Source: Micromonospora sp. H61 (GTDB lineage Bacteria; Actinomycetota; Actinomycetes; Mycobacteriales; Micromonosporaceae). Taken from it: 64,000 bases of DNA. The position numbers and the translations under genes are program-made. The stretch is from contig NZ_JAGPXY010000006.1 of NCBI RefSeq assembly GCF_018070325.1, forward strand, positions 62,001 through 126,000, given 5' to 3'. Below the pieces are notes generated by a model, which worked only from the letters and a program-made list of their open reading frames with translations, did not search any database and was not told the origin of the DNA. This document shows, piece by piece, positions 50,360 to 59,107 of the stretch; position 1 is the first letter of the stretch; each line of letters opens with the position of its first letter.

Positions 50360-52087
50360 TCAGTGTGAGTGACGGGGCACCGCGCTGCCGCTGCCCCCGA
50401 CGAGGAAGTCGAGGTCCGCGCCGCTGTCTGCCTGTAGGACGTGCTCGCTGTAGAGCCGTACCCAACCCCGGTCGGCCACCGGCTGCGGAGGCTGCCAGGC
50501 GGTGCGGCGTCGGGCGAGTTCGGCGTCGTCGACCAGGAGGTCCAGCCGGCGCGTCGTAACGTCGACGGAGACCAGGTCGCCGGTGCGTACCAACGCGAGC
50601 GGGCCACCCACTGACGCTTCCGGTGCCACGTGCAGGATGCAGGTGCCGTAGCCGGTGCCGCTCATCCGAGCGTCGGAGATCCGCACCATGTCCGTGATGC
50701 CGTCGGCGAGCAACCGTCGTGGCATGGGCACGTTGCCCACCTCCGGGAAGCCGGGGTAGCCCCGCGGCCCGGCGTTGCGCACGACGATCACCGTGTCGGG
50801 GGTGACCTCGAGGTCCGGGTCGTCGGCGGCGACGACGTACTCCTCGATCCGGTCGAAGACGAGCGCCGGGCCGGTGTGCGTGAGGAGGTGGGCGGAGGCG
50901 GCGGAGACCTTCAACACCGCCCCGGACGGCGCGAGCGAGCCGCGCAGCACCACCGTGCCCGAGCCGGCGGGCTGGAACGGCTCCTCCAGGGTGGCGATGA
51001 CATCCCGGTTCCAGCACTGGGCGCCGTCGACGTTCTCCGCCACGCTCCTGCCGCTGACAGTGATGTGGTCCATGTGCAGCAGCGGGGCGAGCTCCTTCAT
51101 CACCACCGGAAGGCCGCCGGCGTAGGCGAAGTCCTCCATCAGGTACGTCCCGGACGGCATGAGGTTGACGAGCATGGGCACGTCGGCGGTGAGGGTGTCG
51201 AAGTCCTCCAGCGACAGGGGGACGCCGAGGCGTCCGGCGATCGCGAGCAGGTGTACGACGGCATTGGTGGAGCCGCCGATGGCGGCGTTCACCCGGACGG
51301 CGTTCTCGAACGCCTGCCTGGTGAGCACCGAGGACAACCGTTGGTCCTGTTCGACCATGGCGACGATCCGGCGTCCGGCGGCGTGCGCGAGCGCGTACCG
51401 CCGGGAGTCGACAGCCGGCACGGCGGCCGCCCCCGGCAGCTGCACGCCCAGCGCCTCGGTCACACAGGCCATCGTGGACGCGGTACCCATTGTCATGCAG
51501 TGGCCTCGGCTGCGGGACATGCCGACCTCAGCCTCGGAGCAGTCGGCCGCGGTCATCCGGCCGGCCCGCATCTCCTCGGTGAAGCGCCAGACGACGGTGC
51601 CGGAGCCGATGTCCTGGCCGCGGAACTTGCCGTTGAGCATGGGGCCGCCGGTCAGCATCAGGGTCGGCAGGTCGACGCTCGCCGCTCCCATCAGCAGGCC
51701 GGGGGTGGTCTTGTCGCAGCCGGAGAGCAGGACCACCCCGTCGAGCGGGTTGGCGCGGACCGACTCCTCCAGCTCCATCGCCAGCAGGTTGCGGTAGAGC
51801 ATGGTCGTGGGTCGCATCAGCGGCTCGCCCAGGCTCATCGCCGGGAACTCCAGCGGCAGGCCCCCGCTCTCCCACACGCCCCGCTTCACCGACTCGGCCA
51901 GGTCGCGCAGGTGGGCGTTGCAGGGCGTCAGCTCCGACCAGGTGGTGGCGATGCCGATCACCGGGCGACCGTCGAAGACGTCGTCCGCGAACCCCTGGTT
52001 GCGCATCCAGGACCGATGGATGAACCCGTTGCGGCCTTCCGCACCGAACCACTCCCCGCTGCGCAGCGGTCGATTCGTCGTCGACAT
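50360..52087 (-). CDS. IlvD/Edd-family sugar-acid dehydratase (L-arabinonate/D-xylonate dehydratase-like)
   Basis: 575 aa from ATG 52087 with GAGAGG upstream. Iron-sulfur cysteines in ELTPCNAHLRDLAE, LLSGCDKTTPGLLM and SRGHCMTMGTAST; SDARMSGTGYGT near the end is typical of sugar-acid rather than branched-chain dehydratases. It dehydrates arabinonate or xylonate to 2-keto-3-deoxy acids. Position in an arabinoxylan locus supports pentonates; the matching dehydrogenase and KdpG steps are not in this window. Confidence 0.87.
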   Translation of the reverse strand: MSTTNRPLRSGEWFGAEGRNGFIHRSWMRNQGFADDVFDGRPVIGIATTWSELTPCNAHLRDLAESVKRGVWESGGLPLEFPAMSLGEPLMRPTTMLYRNLLAMELEESVRANPLDGVVLLSGCDKTTPGLLMGAASVDLPTLMLTGGPMLNGKFRGQDIGSGTVVWRFTEEMRAGRMTAADCSEAEVGMSRSRGHCMTMGTASTMACVTEALGVQLPGAAAVPAVDSRRYALAHAAGRRIVAMVEQDQRLSSVLTRQAFENAVRVNAAIGGSTNAVVHLLAIAGRLGVPLSLEDFDTLTADVPMLVNLMPSGTYLMEDFAYAGGLPVVMKELAPLLHMDHITVSGRSVAENVDGAQCWNRDVIATLEEPFQPAGSGTVVLRGSLAPSGAVLKVSAASAHLLTHTGPALVFDRIEEYVVAADDPDLEVTPDTVIVVRNAGPRGYPGFPEVGNVPMPRRLLADGITDMVRISDARMSGTGYGTCILHVAPEASVGGPLALVRTGDLVSVDVTTRRLDLLVDDAELARRRTAWQPPQPVADRGWVRLYSEHVLQADSGADLDFLVGGSGSAVPRHSH

Positions 52088-52174
52088 CAGCACACCTCTC
52101 TGTCATCCGTCCGGCCGCGTCCTGCGCGGCGATCAATGCGCCTGTGGTGGATTGGCTGGTGACGTCGGTGCGGC

Positions 52175-53059
52175 CTACCGGAGACCTCCGACGGAGAGGC
52201 CGCCGCGCCAGTGTCGTTGCAGACTGAAGAACGCGATGATCAGCGGGATCACTGACACCAGGGAACCCAGGATGATGAGGCTCCACAGCGAGGTGGTTCC
52301 CGCGTTGTTCGCGGACGCGATTCCCTGCCAGAGGCCGAGGCCGACGGTGACCGGGAAGAGCCGGTTGTCGGAGAGCATGGCCAGCGGCAGGAAGTAGTTG
52401 TTCCAGGACGCCACGGCCGACAGGAGCAGCACGGTGACCACCGCGGGACGCATCAGCGGAAGAGCGATCTGAAGGAACGTCCGTACCTCTCCCGCGCCGT
52501 CGACCCGTGCCGCGTCCAGGAGTTCGTCGGGCACCGCGTCGCGCGCGTACACGTGCATCAGGTAGACGCCGAACGGGTTGAGCAGCGACGGGAGGATCAC
52601 CGCCCAGACCGTGTTCGTCAGGCCGAGCCGGGAGAACATGATGAAGGTCGGGATGACCAGAGCGGTGGCGGGCACCATCAGCGCGCCGAGCACGATGGCG
52701 AAGCTGAAGCGCCGGGCGGCGAACCGGTACTTGGCGAACCCGTAGCCGGCCATGACCGCCAGGACGGTGGCGCCGATTCCGCCGGCGATGGCGTAGAGCG
52801 TGGAGTTGAGCATCCACCGCAGGTAGATGCCACCGTCGTAGGTGAAGAGCTGCCGCAGGTTCCCGAGGTAGTCGATCTGGTCGGTGAACCAGAGGGTGTT
52901 GCCGCCGCCGAACAGGCCGGGCGCGTCCTTGGAGCTGTTGACGATGACCCACCAGAACGGTACGAGGAAGTAGATCACCAGGAAGCCGAGGAGGATCTGA
53001 AGGGGAAGATAGCGCTGCGGTCGGCGGGCGCCGGCGCGAACGCTGGTGTGGTCGGTCAT
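52175..53059 (-). CDS. Carbohydrate ABC transporter permease (MalG-like)
   Basis: 294 aa; ATG overlaps the upstream permease stop (TGATG). Six membrane segments and the EAA loop DAARVDGAGEVRTFLQIALPLMRPA. Pairs with the MalF-like permease. Ends FSLQRHWRGGLSVGGLR, typical of this subfamily. Confidence 0.92.
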   Translation of the reverse strand: MTDHTSVRAGARRPQRYLPLQILLGFLVIYFLVPFWWVIVNSSKDAPGLFGGGNTLWFTDQIDYLGNLRQLFTYDGGIYLRWMLNSTLYAIAGGIGATVLAVMAGYGFAKYRFAARRFSFAIVLGALMVPATALVIPTFIMFSRLGLTNTVWAVILPSLLNPFGVYLMHVYARDAVPDELLDAARVDGAGEVRTFLQIALPLMRPAVVTVLLLSAVASWNNYFLPLAMLSDNRLFPVTVGLGLWQGIASANNAGTTSLWSLIILGSLVSVIPLIIAFFSLQRHWRGGLSVGGLR

Positions 53060-54000
53060 CAGAGGAAGCTCCTCCGCTTGCGGGTGAAGAACAGGAAGGC
53101 GTACACGCAGATGAACACGAGCCCGCCGAGGGCGAAGGAGATCGCCGACCCGTAGTTGAAGTTGGCGAGCGAGAACGCCTGTTGGTACGCGTACATGTTC
53201 GGGGTGAAGTCCGCGCCGATCGTGCCCGCGGCGAGGTAGCGCAGGATCTGCGGTTCGTTGAAGAACTGCAGGGTGCCGATGAGCGAGAAGACCAGGATGA
53301 GGATCAGGGCGGGCGCGATCAGCGGAATCTTGATCCGCGTCGCGATCTGCCACCGCCCGGCGCCGTCCATCCGGGCCGCCTCGTAGAGCGTCGGGTCGAC
53401 GCCCTGCAACGCCGCGTACAAAATGATCATGTAGTAGCCGGCCCACTGCCAGGTGACGACGTTGAGCAGCCCGTAGAAGATCAGGTCGCTGCTCAGGAAG
53501 TCGGGTGCGGTGGCGCCGAACAGCCCGAAGATGTCGGTGAGCGGGCCGAAGCCCCGGCTGTAGAGGAACCCCCACATCACGGCCCCGATCACGGTGGGGA
53601 TCGCGTACGGCAGAAAGATCATGAGGCGGGAGAAGCGAGCGAACAGGGTGGTCACCGAGTCCAGGATGAGGGCCAGCGCGAGCGCGATGACGATCTGCAG
53701 CGGGATCGAGACCAGCGAGAAGCGGATGACGAACCACGCCCCGGACAGGAAGCTCGGGTCGGTGAACGCCTTCACGTAGTTGTCGAAGAGAACGAAGCTG
53801 GTGCCGCCGATCAGCTTCTTCTGAAAGAGACTGAGGTACAGCGCGTACCCCAGCGGTGCGATGAGGAACGCCAGGAACACGACCCCGAACGGCCCGACGA
53901 AGAGCCACCCCATCAGGTGTTCGCGGAGGTGCACCTTGCCACGGATCTTGCGCGCCTCAGGCTGAGGACGCGGTGCTCGCTTCTCGGTCAGGGATGTCAT
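53059..54000 (-). CDS. Carbohydrate ABC transporter permease (MalF-like)
   Basis: 313 aa. N-terminal soluble stretch, first helix LMGWLFVGPFGVVFLAFLIAPLGYALYLSLF, six membrane segments in all and EAA loop EAARMDGAGRWQIATRIKIPLIAP. Imports oligosaccharides bound by the lipoprotein encoded just upstream. Confidence 0.92.
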   Translation of the reverse strand: MTSLTEKRAPRPQPEARKIRGKVHLREHLMGWLFVGPFGVVFLAFLIAPLGYALYLSLFQKKLIGGTSFVLFDNYVKAFTDPSFLSGAWFVIRFSLVSIPLQIVIALALALILDSVTTLFARFSRLMIFLPYAIPTVIGAVMWGFLYSRGFGPLTDIFGLFGATAPDFLSSDLIFYGLLNVVTWQWAGYYMIILYAALQGVDPTLYEAARMDGAGRWQIATRIKIPLIAPALILILVFSLIGTLQFFNEPQILRYLAAGTIGADFTPNMYAYQQAFSLANFNYGSAISFALGGLVFICVYAFLFFTRKRRSFL

Positions 54001-54076
54001 CTTGGTCTCCGGGACGTGGACGCTGAGGGGGGCGGGTGGGCCGGCCGGCCAGTGCCGGCGCGGCCCACCCGTCCGG

Positions 54077-55417
54077 TCACTGAACGGTGAAGCCTTGTTC
54101 CTTGGCGTACTTCGCCACGTCCTCCTGGAGCCGGTCGGCAGCCTGCGAACCGGTGACGGAGCCCTTGATGATCTCGCTGACCTGTTTGGTCATGGCATCG
54201 AGGTAGTACTGACCGAAGGGGGCGTACGCGACACCCTTGTAGGCCTCGGCGGCGGGAAGGTAAACCTCCTTGTTCGCCTGCTGGCCGTTGAAGAACGCCA
54301 CCTTCAGGTCGGCGAACGCGGGGTCCTTGAGCGCCGTGAGGTTCAGCGGGAAGATGATCTGGTTGGTCCAGCCGTCGGTGAGCGACTCCTTGTCGGCGTA
54401 GAGCCCGTAGGCGACCTTCGCGGCCAGCTCCGGCTTCTTCGCCTGCTTGGTCACCGAGAAGGCCGACCCACCCCAGTTGACCTGCACCGGGTTGGCCGGG
54501 TCCCACTGCGGCAGCGGCGCCACCGCGAACTTGCCGGTGTCCTGCCCCTTACCGACGCCGGCGCCGGTGAGGTAGCCGGGCGCCCAGGCCGCCGAGATGT
54601 ACGTCGCGTAGTTGCCGTTGATCACGCCGGAGATGTACTCCGGGGTGAACTGGTCCTGCGTACCGACCAGGCCCTTCTTGGCGAGGCCGCCCCAGTAGTC
54701 CAACACGTCCTTGGACGCCTGGTCGTTGAGCTTCACACCGATAGCGTTCGGCTGCGCCGGATCGGAGGTGAAGGGCGTGGCGCCCTTCTGGATCTGGAGC
54801 GCCATCAGGACCGCCGGGACGTTCGCGCCGAGGTCCCCGAAGAGCGGACCGCCGGCGTCCTTGACCTTCTGGGCGGCCTGCTCGTACTCGGCCCAGGTCT
54901 TCGGCGGGGTGATCTTGTACTTGTCGAAGATGTCCTTCCGGTAGATCATGCCCATCGGGCCACCGTCGACCGGTACGCCGTAGACCGCGTCGCCTACCGA
55001 CACGTCCTTCCAGGCGCCCTCGCTGTAGTTGGCCTTGACCGCGTCGTAGCCGTACTGCTTGATGTCGACGAGCGCGCCCTGGATCTGGAACGTCGGGATC
55101 CGGTCCGCCTCGACCATGATCACGTCAGGTGCGCCGGTGCCCGCCGAGATGGCGGTCTGGAACTTGTCGTACTCGTCGCTGCCCTGGCCGACGTTGGTCC
55201 AGCAGACCTGCACGTCGTCGTGCTGCTTGTTGAAGTTGTCGACGACGAGTTGGGTGTTGGGGTACCAGCCCCACATCGTCACGACCGGCACGTTCTGCTT
55301 GGTGATGGTGTTCGTGCAATTGCTCGCGTCGCTGCCGCCCTCGTCGGAGGAGCAGGCGACGAGGCCGGTCCCCGCCGCGAGCATGGCTACCGTGGCGAGT
55401 ATTCGTCTTCTCTTCAT
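54077..55417 (-). CDS. Sugar ABC transporter substrate-binding lipoprotein
   Basis: 446 aa, ATG with GAAGGGA upstream. Lipobox LVAC (~20-23). Family 1 solute-binding protein (GAPDVIMVEADRIPTFQIQGALVDI, GVPVDGGPMGMIYRKDIFDKY, PQWDPANP). First gene of the operon SBP-permease-permease-dehydratase-LacI. No ATPase gene is present; actinomycetes commonly use a shared MsiK-type ATPase. Expected cargo: arabino/xylo-oligosaccharides. Confidence 0.92.
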   Translation of the reverse strand: MKRRRILATVAMLAAGTGLVACSSDEGGSDASNCTNTITKQNVPVVTMWGWYPNTQLVVDNFNKQHDDVQVCWTNVGQGSDEYDKFQTAISAGTGAPDVIMVEADRIPTFQIQGALVDIKQYGYDAVKANYSEGAWKDVSVGDAVYGVPVDGGPMGMIYRKDIFDKYKITPPKTWAEYEQAAQKVKDAGGPLFGDLGANVPAVLMALQIQKGATPFTSDPAQPNAIGVKLNDQASKDVLDYWGGLAKKGLVGTQDQFTPEYISGVINGNYATYISAAWAPGYLTGAGVGKGQDTGKFAVAPLPQWDPANPVQVNWGGSAFSVTKQAKKPELAAKVAYGLYADKESLTDGWTNQIIFPLNLTALKDPAFADLKVAFFNGQQANKEVYLPAAEAYKGVAYAPFGQYYLDAMTKQVSEIIKGSVTGSQAADRLQEDVAKYAKEQGFTVQ

Positions 55418-55470
55418 TGAGATGGTTCCCTTCGGCGATGGCGGTGCACTGCATCCGTGCGCTGGCGGGC

Positions 55471-55504
55471 GCCACCGGGGGCAGGAAGCCCTGCTCCCGG
55501 TGGC
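55471..55504. terminator. Terminator behind the esterase gene
   Basis: 15-bp stem GCCACCGGGGGCAGG with loop AAGC; one G-U pair. It sits 18 bp past the esterase stop and ahead of the sugar-binding protein on the same strand, so it insulates the two transcription units. Confidence 0.8.
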
Positions 55505-55521
55505 GTCGCCGGCGAAGGCTC

Positions 55522-57705
55522 CTAGCGCTTGAACAGACGGGGCGCCAGGTCGATGAGGTTCTTCTGCCACACGTCCCAGCCGTGCGGCCCGGGGGTGACC
55601 CCGTCGAACTCGTAGCGGATACCGAGGTTGTCCAACGTGGTCAGCGATGCCATGAAGCTCGGGTACACGAAGTCGGTCTGGTCACCGACGTACAGGCGCA
55701 GCATCTTGGTGCCGTTGTTGATCGCCGCCACGTCGACGCCGGTGCCGCTGCCGAAACCGGCCGAGAACGCGGCGACGTAGGCGAACTCGCCCGGGTAGGC
55801 CCGCAGCACCCCGAACGCCTGCCCGCCGCCCATCGACAGGCCGGCGAGGGCCTGCTGCGACGGATCGCTGGAGATGTGGTAGCGGGCACGGGCCGTCGGA
55901 ACGATGTTCTGCCGCAACTCGCTGTTGAAGTTCGACGAGTTGCCGTTGCCCATCACGACGACCATCGGCGTGAGGTCGCCGTCGAGGAACTGGTGGTCGA
56001 GGATCTGCTTGGCGCGGCCCATCTCGACCCAGTCCGTGTAGTTCTGGCCGCCGCCGTGCTGGAGGTAGAGGACGGGGTACGGCTGCGTCCGGTTCGGGTC
56101 GTACCCCGGTGGGGTCCACACCAGCGCGGTGCGGTCCTGGCCGGCCACCGTGCTGGGATAGGTCATGCTCTCGACCTTGCCGCCGCGACCGGCGGGCACG
56201 TCCGACAGCAGTCGGGCACCCGGCCCCGGGATGAAGAAGGTGCTCCACATCGGCTCGGTGGTGACAGTCGTCGGGTTGGAGGCGTCCTTGACCGCGACCC
56301 GGTCCACGATCAGCCGGTAGTAGTAGAACCAGGGCTTCAGCGGACCCACTGTTGCCCGCCACCGGTCACCGTCGCGCGTCAGTGGCAGTCGCAGCCAACT
56401 GCCGCCCGGCGCGACGTTCGCCCAGACCGTGACGTGCTGGGCGTCAGTGAAGTCCGTGGTCGTCTCGAAGGTGACGAACCCGTCCTCACTGATGAAGGGT
56501 GTCGGGGTGGTGCCGGCCGGCGGCGGGGCGAACTCCCGCTTGAGCGGCTGGTGACCGGGGCTCGGCCCGTGGTCCGCCACGTGCCGGAACAACCGCGGCA
56601 CGAAATCGACGAGGTTCTCCTGCCAGGTGGTCCAGGTCGCGCCGCCGTCCGGGTTGACCCCGTCGAACTCGAACCGGACGTCAGCTCGGGTCAACGCCTT
56701 CGTCAGCCGGTAGGTGGGGTTGTACGCGGGATCGGTGACGTTGCCGGTGTAGAGGCGGAGCAGCTTGACGCCGCGGTTGATCGCCTTGGCGTCCTTCCGG
56801 TCGATCTGCGGGGCCGACGTGCCCGAGAACGAACCGACGTGCCCGAACTGACCCGGCTTGGTGAGCGCTGCCCGCAACGCCTGCGTGCCGCCGTCGGACA
56901 CACCCGCGATCGCCTGGTGCGCCGGATCGCGAAGGACCCGGTAGGTGTCGGTGACCGCCTTCCGGAGGTCCTTCAACTCCCTGTCGTCCGAGGCGTCGGC
57001 GTCGTTGATCACCACCACCATCGGGCTCATGGCACGCGCGGCCGAGAGGTTGTCGAGGATCTGCTTGGATCGGCCGAGGTCGAGCCAGTCGGTGGCGGCC
57101 ACATCGTCACCCGACTGCAGGAAGAGCGCCGGGTATCCCTTGGAGCCCTTGGCCGCGTAACCCGGTGGCGTCCAGACCAGGGCGGAGCGCTGTGCGTTCC
57201 TGGTCCGATAGGTCAGCGTCTCGATCTTCCCGCCGGTGCCGGCTGGCGCGTCGACCAGCCACCGGGCCGAGTCACCCGCGATGAAGAAGGTGCTCAGGAG
57301 CGGGTTGGACGCGACACCGGTGCTGTTCGTCGGGTCCTTGATGGTCAAGGTGTCGTCGGCGGTGAGCTGGTAGTTGTACAGCCCGGGCTCCAGCGCGCCG
57401 AGAACACCCGACCACACGTCACCCCGGCGGGTCAGACCGAACTCCGCCCAGCTGGCCGACGGGCCGAAGTTTCCCTCGACGACGACCTGCGAGACGGTGC
57501 CCAGGTTCTCCTGGACGTACGCCGCGGGAACGGCGAACGTGGCGTAGCGGTCCGCGGAGACGTCCAGCCACGGCGTGTCCGCCGCTGCCGGTTGCGGCGC
57601 GAGGAGCACCGCCGCGGTGGCGATGACCCCGGCGGTGAACGCCGCCGAGAGCCGCCGACGTACGCCCAGACGGCGTAAACGCCCGTGATACTGTTCGGTA
57701 GCCAC
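55522..57705 (-). CDS. Secreted tandem CE1-type esterase; first catalytic domain degenerate
   Basis: 727 aa. Signal peptide to ~42. Two repeats of an E-set-like domain plus an alpha/beta esterase (D-type, feruloyl/acetyl-xylan esterase-like): 44-390 and ~400-727. The second unit is intact: oxyanion loop LQHGGG (~549-553), nucleophile GLSMGG (Ser ~624), catalytic His in PHGWDVW (~708). In the first unit the Ser is kept (GVSDGG, ~270), but the oxyanion loop reads QSGDD and the catalytic His is Ala (GGATW, ~356). The first half is therefore probably a pseudo-enzyme, perhaps for binding. It would release ferulate or acetyl groups from arabinoxylan. Confidence 0.85.
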   Translation of the reverse strand: MATEQYHGRLRRLGVRRRLSAAFTAGVIATAAVLLAPQPAAADTPWLDVSADRYATFAVPAAYVQENLGTVSQVVVEGNFGPSASWAEFGLTRRGDVWSGVLGALEPGLYNYQLTADDTLTIKDPTNSTGVASNPLLSTFFIAGDSARWLVDAPAGTGGKIETLTYRTRNAQRSALVWTPPGYAAKGSKGYPALFLQSGDDVAATDWLDLGRSKQILDNLSAARAMSPMVVVINDADASDDRELKDLRKAVTDTYRVLRDPAHQAIAGVSDGGTQALRAALTKPGQFGHVGSFSGTSAPQIDRKDAKAINRGVKLLRLYTGNVTDPAYNPTYRLTKALTRADVRFEFDGVNPDGGATWTTWQENLVDFVPRLFRHVADHGPSPGHQPLKREFAPPPAGTTPTPFISEDGFVTFETTTDFTDAQHVTVWANVAPGGSWLRLPLTRDGDRWRATVGPLKPWFYYYRLIVDRVAVKDASNPTTVTTEPMWSTFFIPGPGARLLSDVPAGRGGKVESMTYPSTVAGQDRTALVWTPPGYDPNRTQPYPVLYLQHGGGQNYTDWVEMGRAKQILDHQFLDGDLTPMVVVMGNGNSSNFNSELRQNIVPTARARYHISSDPSQQALAGLSMGGGQAFGVLRAYPGEFAYVAAFSAGFGSGTGVDVAAINNGTKMLRLYVGDQTDFVYPSFMASLTTLDNLGIRYEFDGVTPGPHGWDVWQKNLIDLAPRLFKR

Positions 57706-57796
57706 ACTCCACTCCTTTCACGTGCCGGCAGCGGATGCGACCCGACTGGCCGGCTCAACTCAACGGTGGATCTGCCGTGTGGTGCGTGCACCTCCT

Positions 57797-58819
57797 TCAG
57801 GCCGCTGCCGCGCTCTTCGGCGGTGCTGTCGAGTCGCGCACGACGAGGCTGGTCGGAAGCACGATCTGGCTCGGCTCGTCCCACTCCCCGGTCACCAGTG
57901 ACTTCAGCATCCGCGCGGCTTCGTACCCGAGCTGATACATCGACTGGTCCACAGTGGTCAGACCCGGCTGGGTCAACGCCGACTCGGGGATGTTGTCGAA
58001 CCCCACGACGGACAGGTCCCCCGGCACCGAGAACCCCAGCTCCCTGGCGACCTCCAGGACCTTGAGGGCCATCCCGTCGCTCGCCGCGAAGATCGCCGAT
58101 GGCGGGTCCGGTCGTTGCAGCAGGACGCGCGCCAGCGGAGTCGCCGACTCCGGGTTGAAATCTCCTCGGCCGATCAGTGTCGGGTCGACCGGAACCCCGG
58201 CGGTGGTCAGCGCGGCCCGGTAGCCCTCCTCCCGGGACCAGGCCGAGGCCAGGCTGTCCCGGCCGGCGATGAACCCGATGCGTCGATGGCCCAGGCCGAG
58301 CAGGTGCTGGACCGCCGTGGTGGCGCCAGCGAAGTTGTCGGAAATCACCGAGGGTGCCGTCGAGCCCCGCACCGGGTCGATGGCCACGACCGGCGTCCGG
58401 GTCCGGAAATCACCCCAGGGCGTGACGACGATGCACCCGTCGGTGAGGGTGCCCGACAGTCGGGTCAGGTGGCGCTGCTCCCAACCCTCCGAATACGACC
58501 CGTAGAGGTCGCTGTTGGCATAGATGATCAGATCGAAGCCCGATCGGCTCAGCGCCTTCATCACGCCCTTGAGCACTTCCGCCGTGTACGACTGGAAGCT
58601 GTGCGCCACGAGACCCAGAACGTTGGTGCGGCTGCGCCGAAGGCTGGTGGCCACCAGACTCGACTCGTAGCCGAGCTGCTCGATGGCGGAGCGCACCTGA
58701 GCGACAGTGCGAGCGCTGACGCCGTAATGCCCGTTGACGACGCGCGAGACGGTGGCGGTGGAAACGCCAGCAGCTCGGGCGACATCACTCATTGTTACCG
58801 GCGCATTGACTTCAATCAT
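57797..58819 (-). CDS. LacI family transcriptional regulator
   Basis: 340 aa from ATG 58819, AGAGAGAG upstream. HTH MSDVARAAGVSTATVSRVVNGHYGVS, hinge VATSLRRSRTNVLG, ligand domain with PPSAIFAASDGMALKVLEVARELG and VVGFDNIPESALTQPGLTTV. Its own promoter and the GH3/GH51 promoter share the ATCGGTnACGTTTnC motif, so it probably represses itself and both hydrolases. Confidence 0.93.
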   Translation of the reverse strand: MIEVNAPVTMSDVARAAGVSTATVSRVVNGHYGVSARTVAQVRSAIEQLGYESSLVATSLRRSRTNVLGLVAHSFQSYTAEVLKGVMKALSRSGFDLIIYANSDLYGSYSEGWEQRHLTRLSGTLTDGCIVVTPWGDFRTRTPVVAIDPVRGSTAPSVISDNFAGATTAVQHLLGLGHRRIGFIAGRDSLASAWSREEGYRAALTTAGVPVDPTLIGRGDFNPESATPLARVLLQRPDPPSAIFAASDGMALKVLEVARELGFSVPGDLSVVGFDNIPESALTQPGLTTVDQSMYQLGYEAARMLKSLVTGEWDEPSQIVLPTSLVVRDSTAPPKSAAAA

Positions 58820-58845
58820 GCCGCTCTCTCTGGACTGCAATCGTT

Positions 58846-58879
58846 ATCGGTTACGTTTCCAGGATGTTGCCAACGTAAC
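58846..58879. promoter_or_regulatory. LacI-type operator in the LacI promoter
   Basis: ATCGGTTACGTTTCC at 58846-58860; GTTACGTT (58850-58857) is exactly inverted as AACGTAAC (58872-58879). A close copy of the same motif is in the GH3/GH51 promoter. Confidence 0.7.
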
Positions 58880-58980
58880 TGAGAACGATTACGAACACAA
58901 GACCTCTTCGTCCTTGACCGACCGTCGAGAACAAGGTCCTAACCGGACGCCCGCAAGGGCGCGATGACCTTCGGACGCCG

Positions 58981-58995
58981 TTGCGGATAACGCAA
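58981..58995. repeat. Short inverted repeat between GH3 end and LacI promoter
   Basis: TTGCG-GATAA-CGCAA. Lies in a 230-bp gene-free stretch (58880-59107). Could be an operator for an unknown regulator; no other structure was seen there. Confidence 0.35.
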
Positions 58996-59107
58996 TCGGC
59001 ATCCTCTGCCGGGGGTCGGATTGGGCCCGATTTCCGCGTTGGTGCCACCCGTTGACAACAGGACGGCACGCTCCGTCAAGAACCATTCCCCGTCCCCGGG
59101 TGAACGA

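Noticed and set aside
55417..57678. 753-codon plus frame opposite the esterase
   Set aside because: Shadow of the double esterase; no start signal and repetitive Val/Arg/Gly composition.
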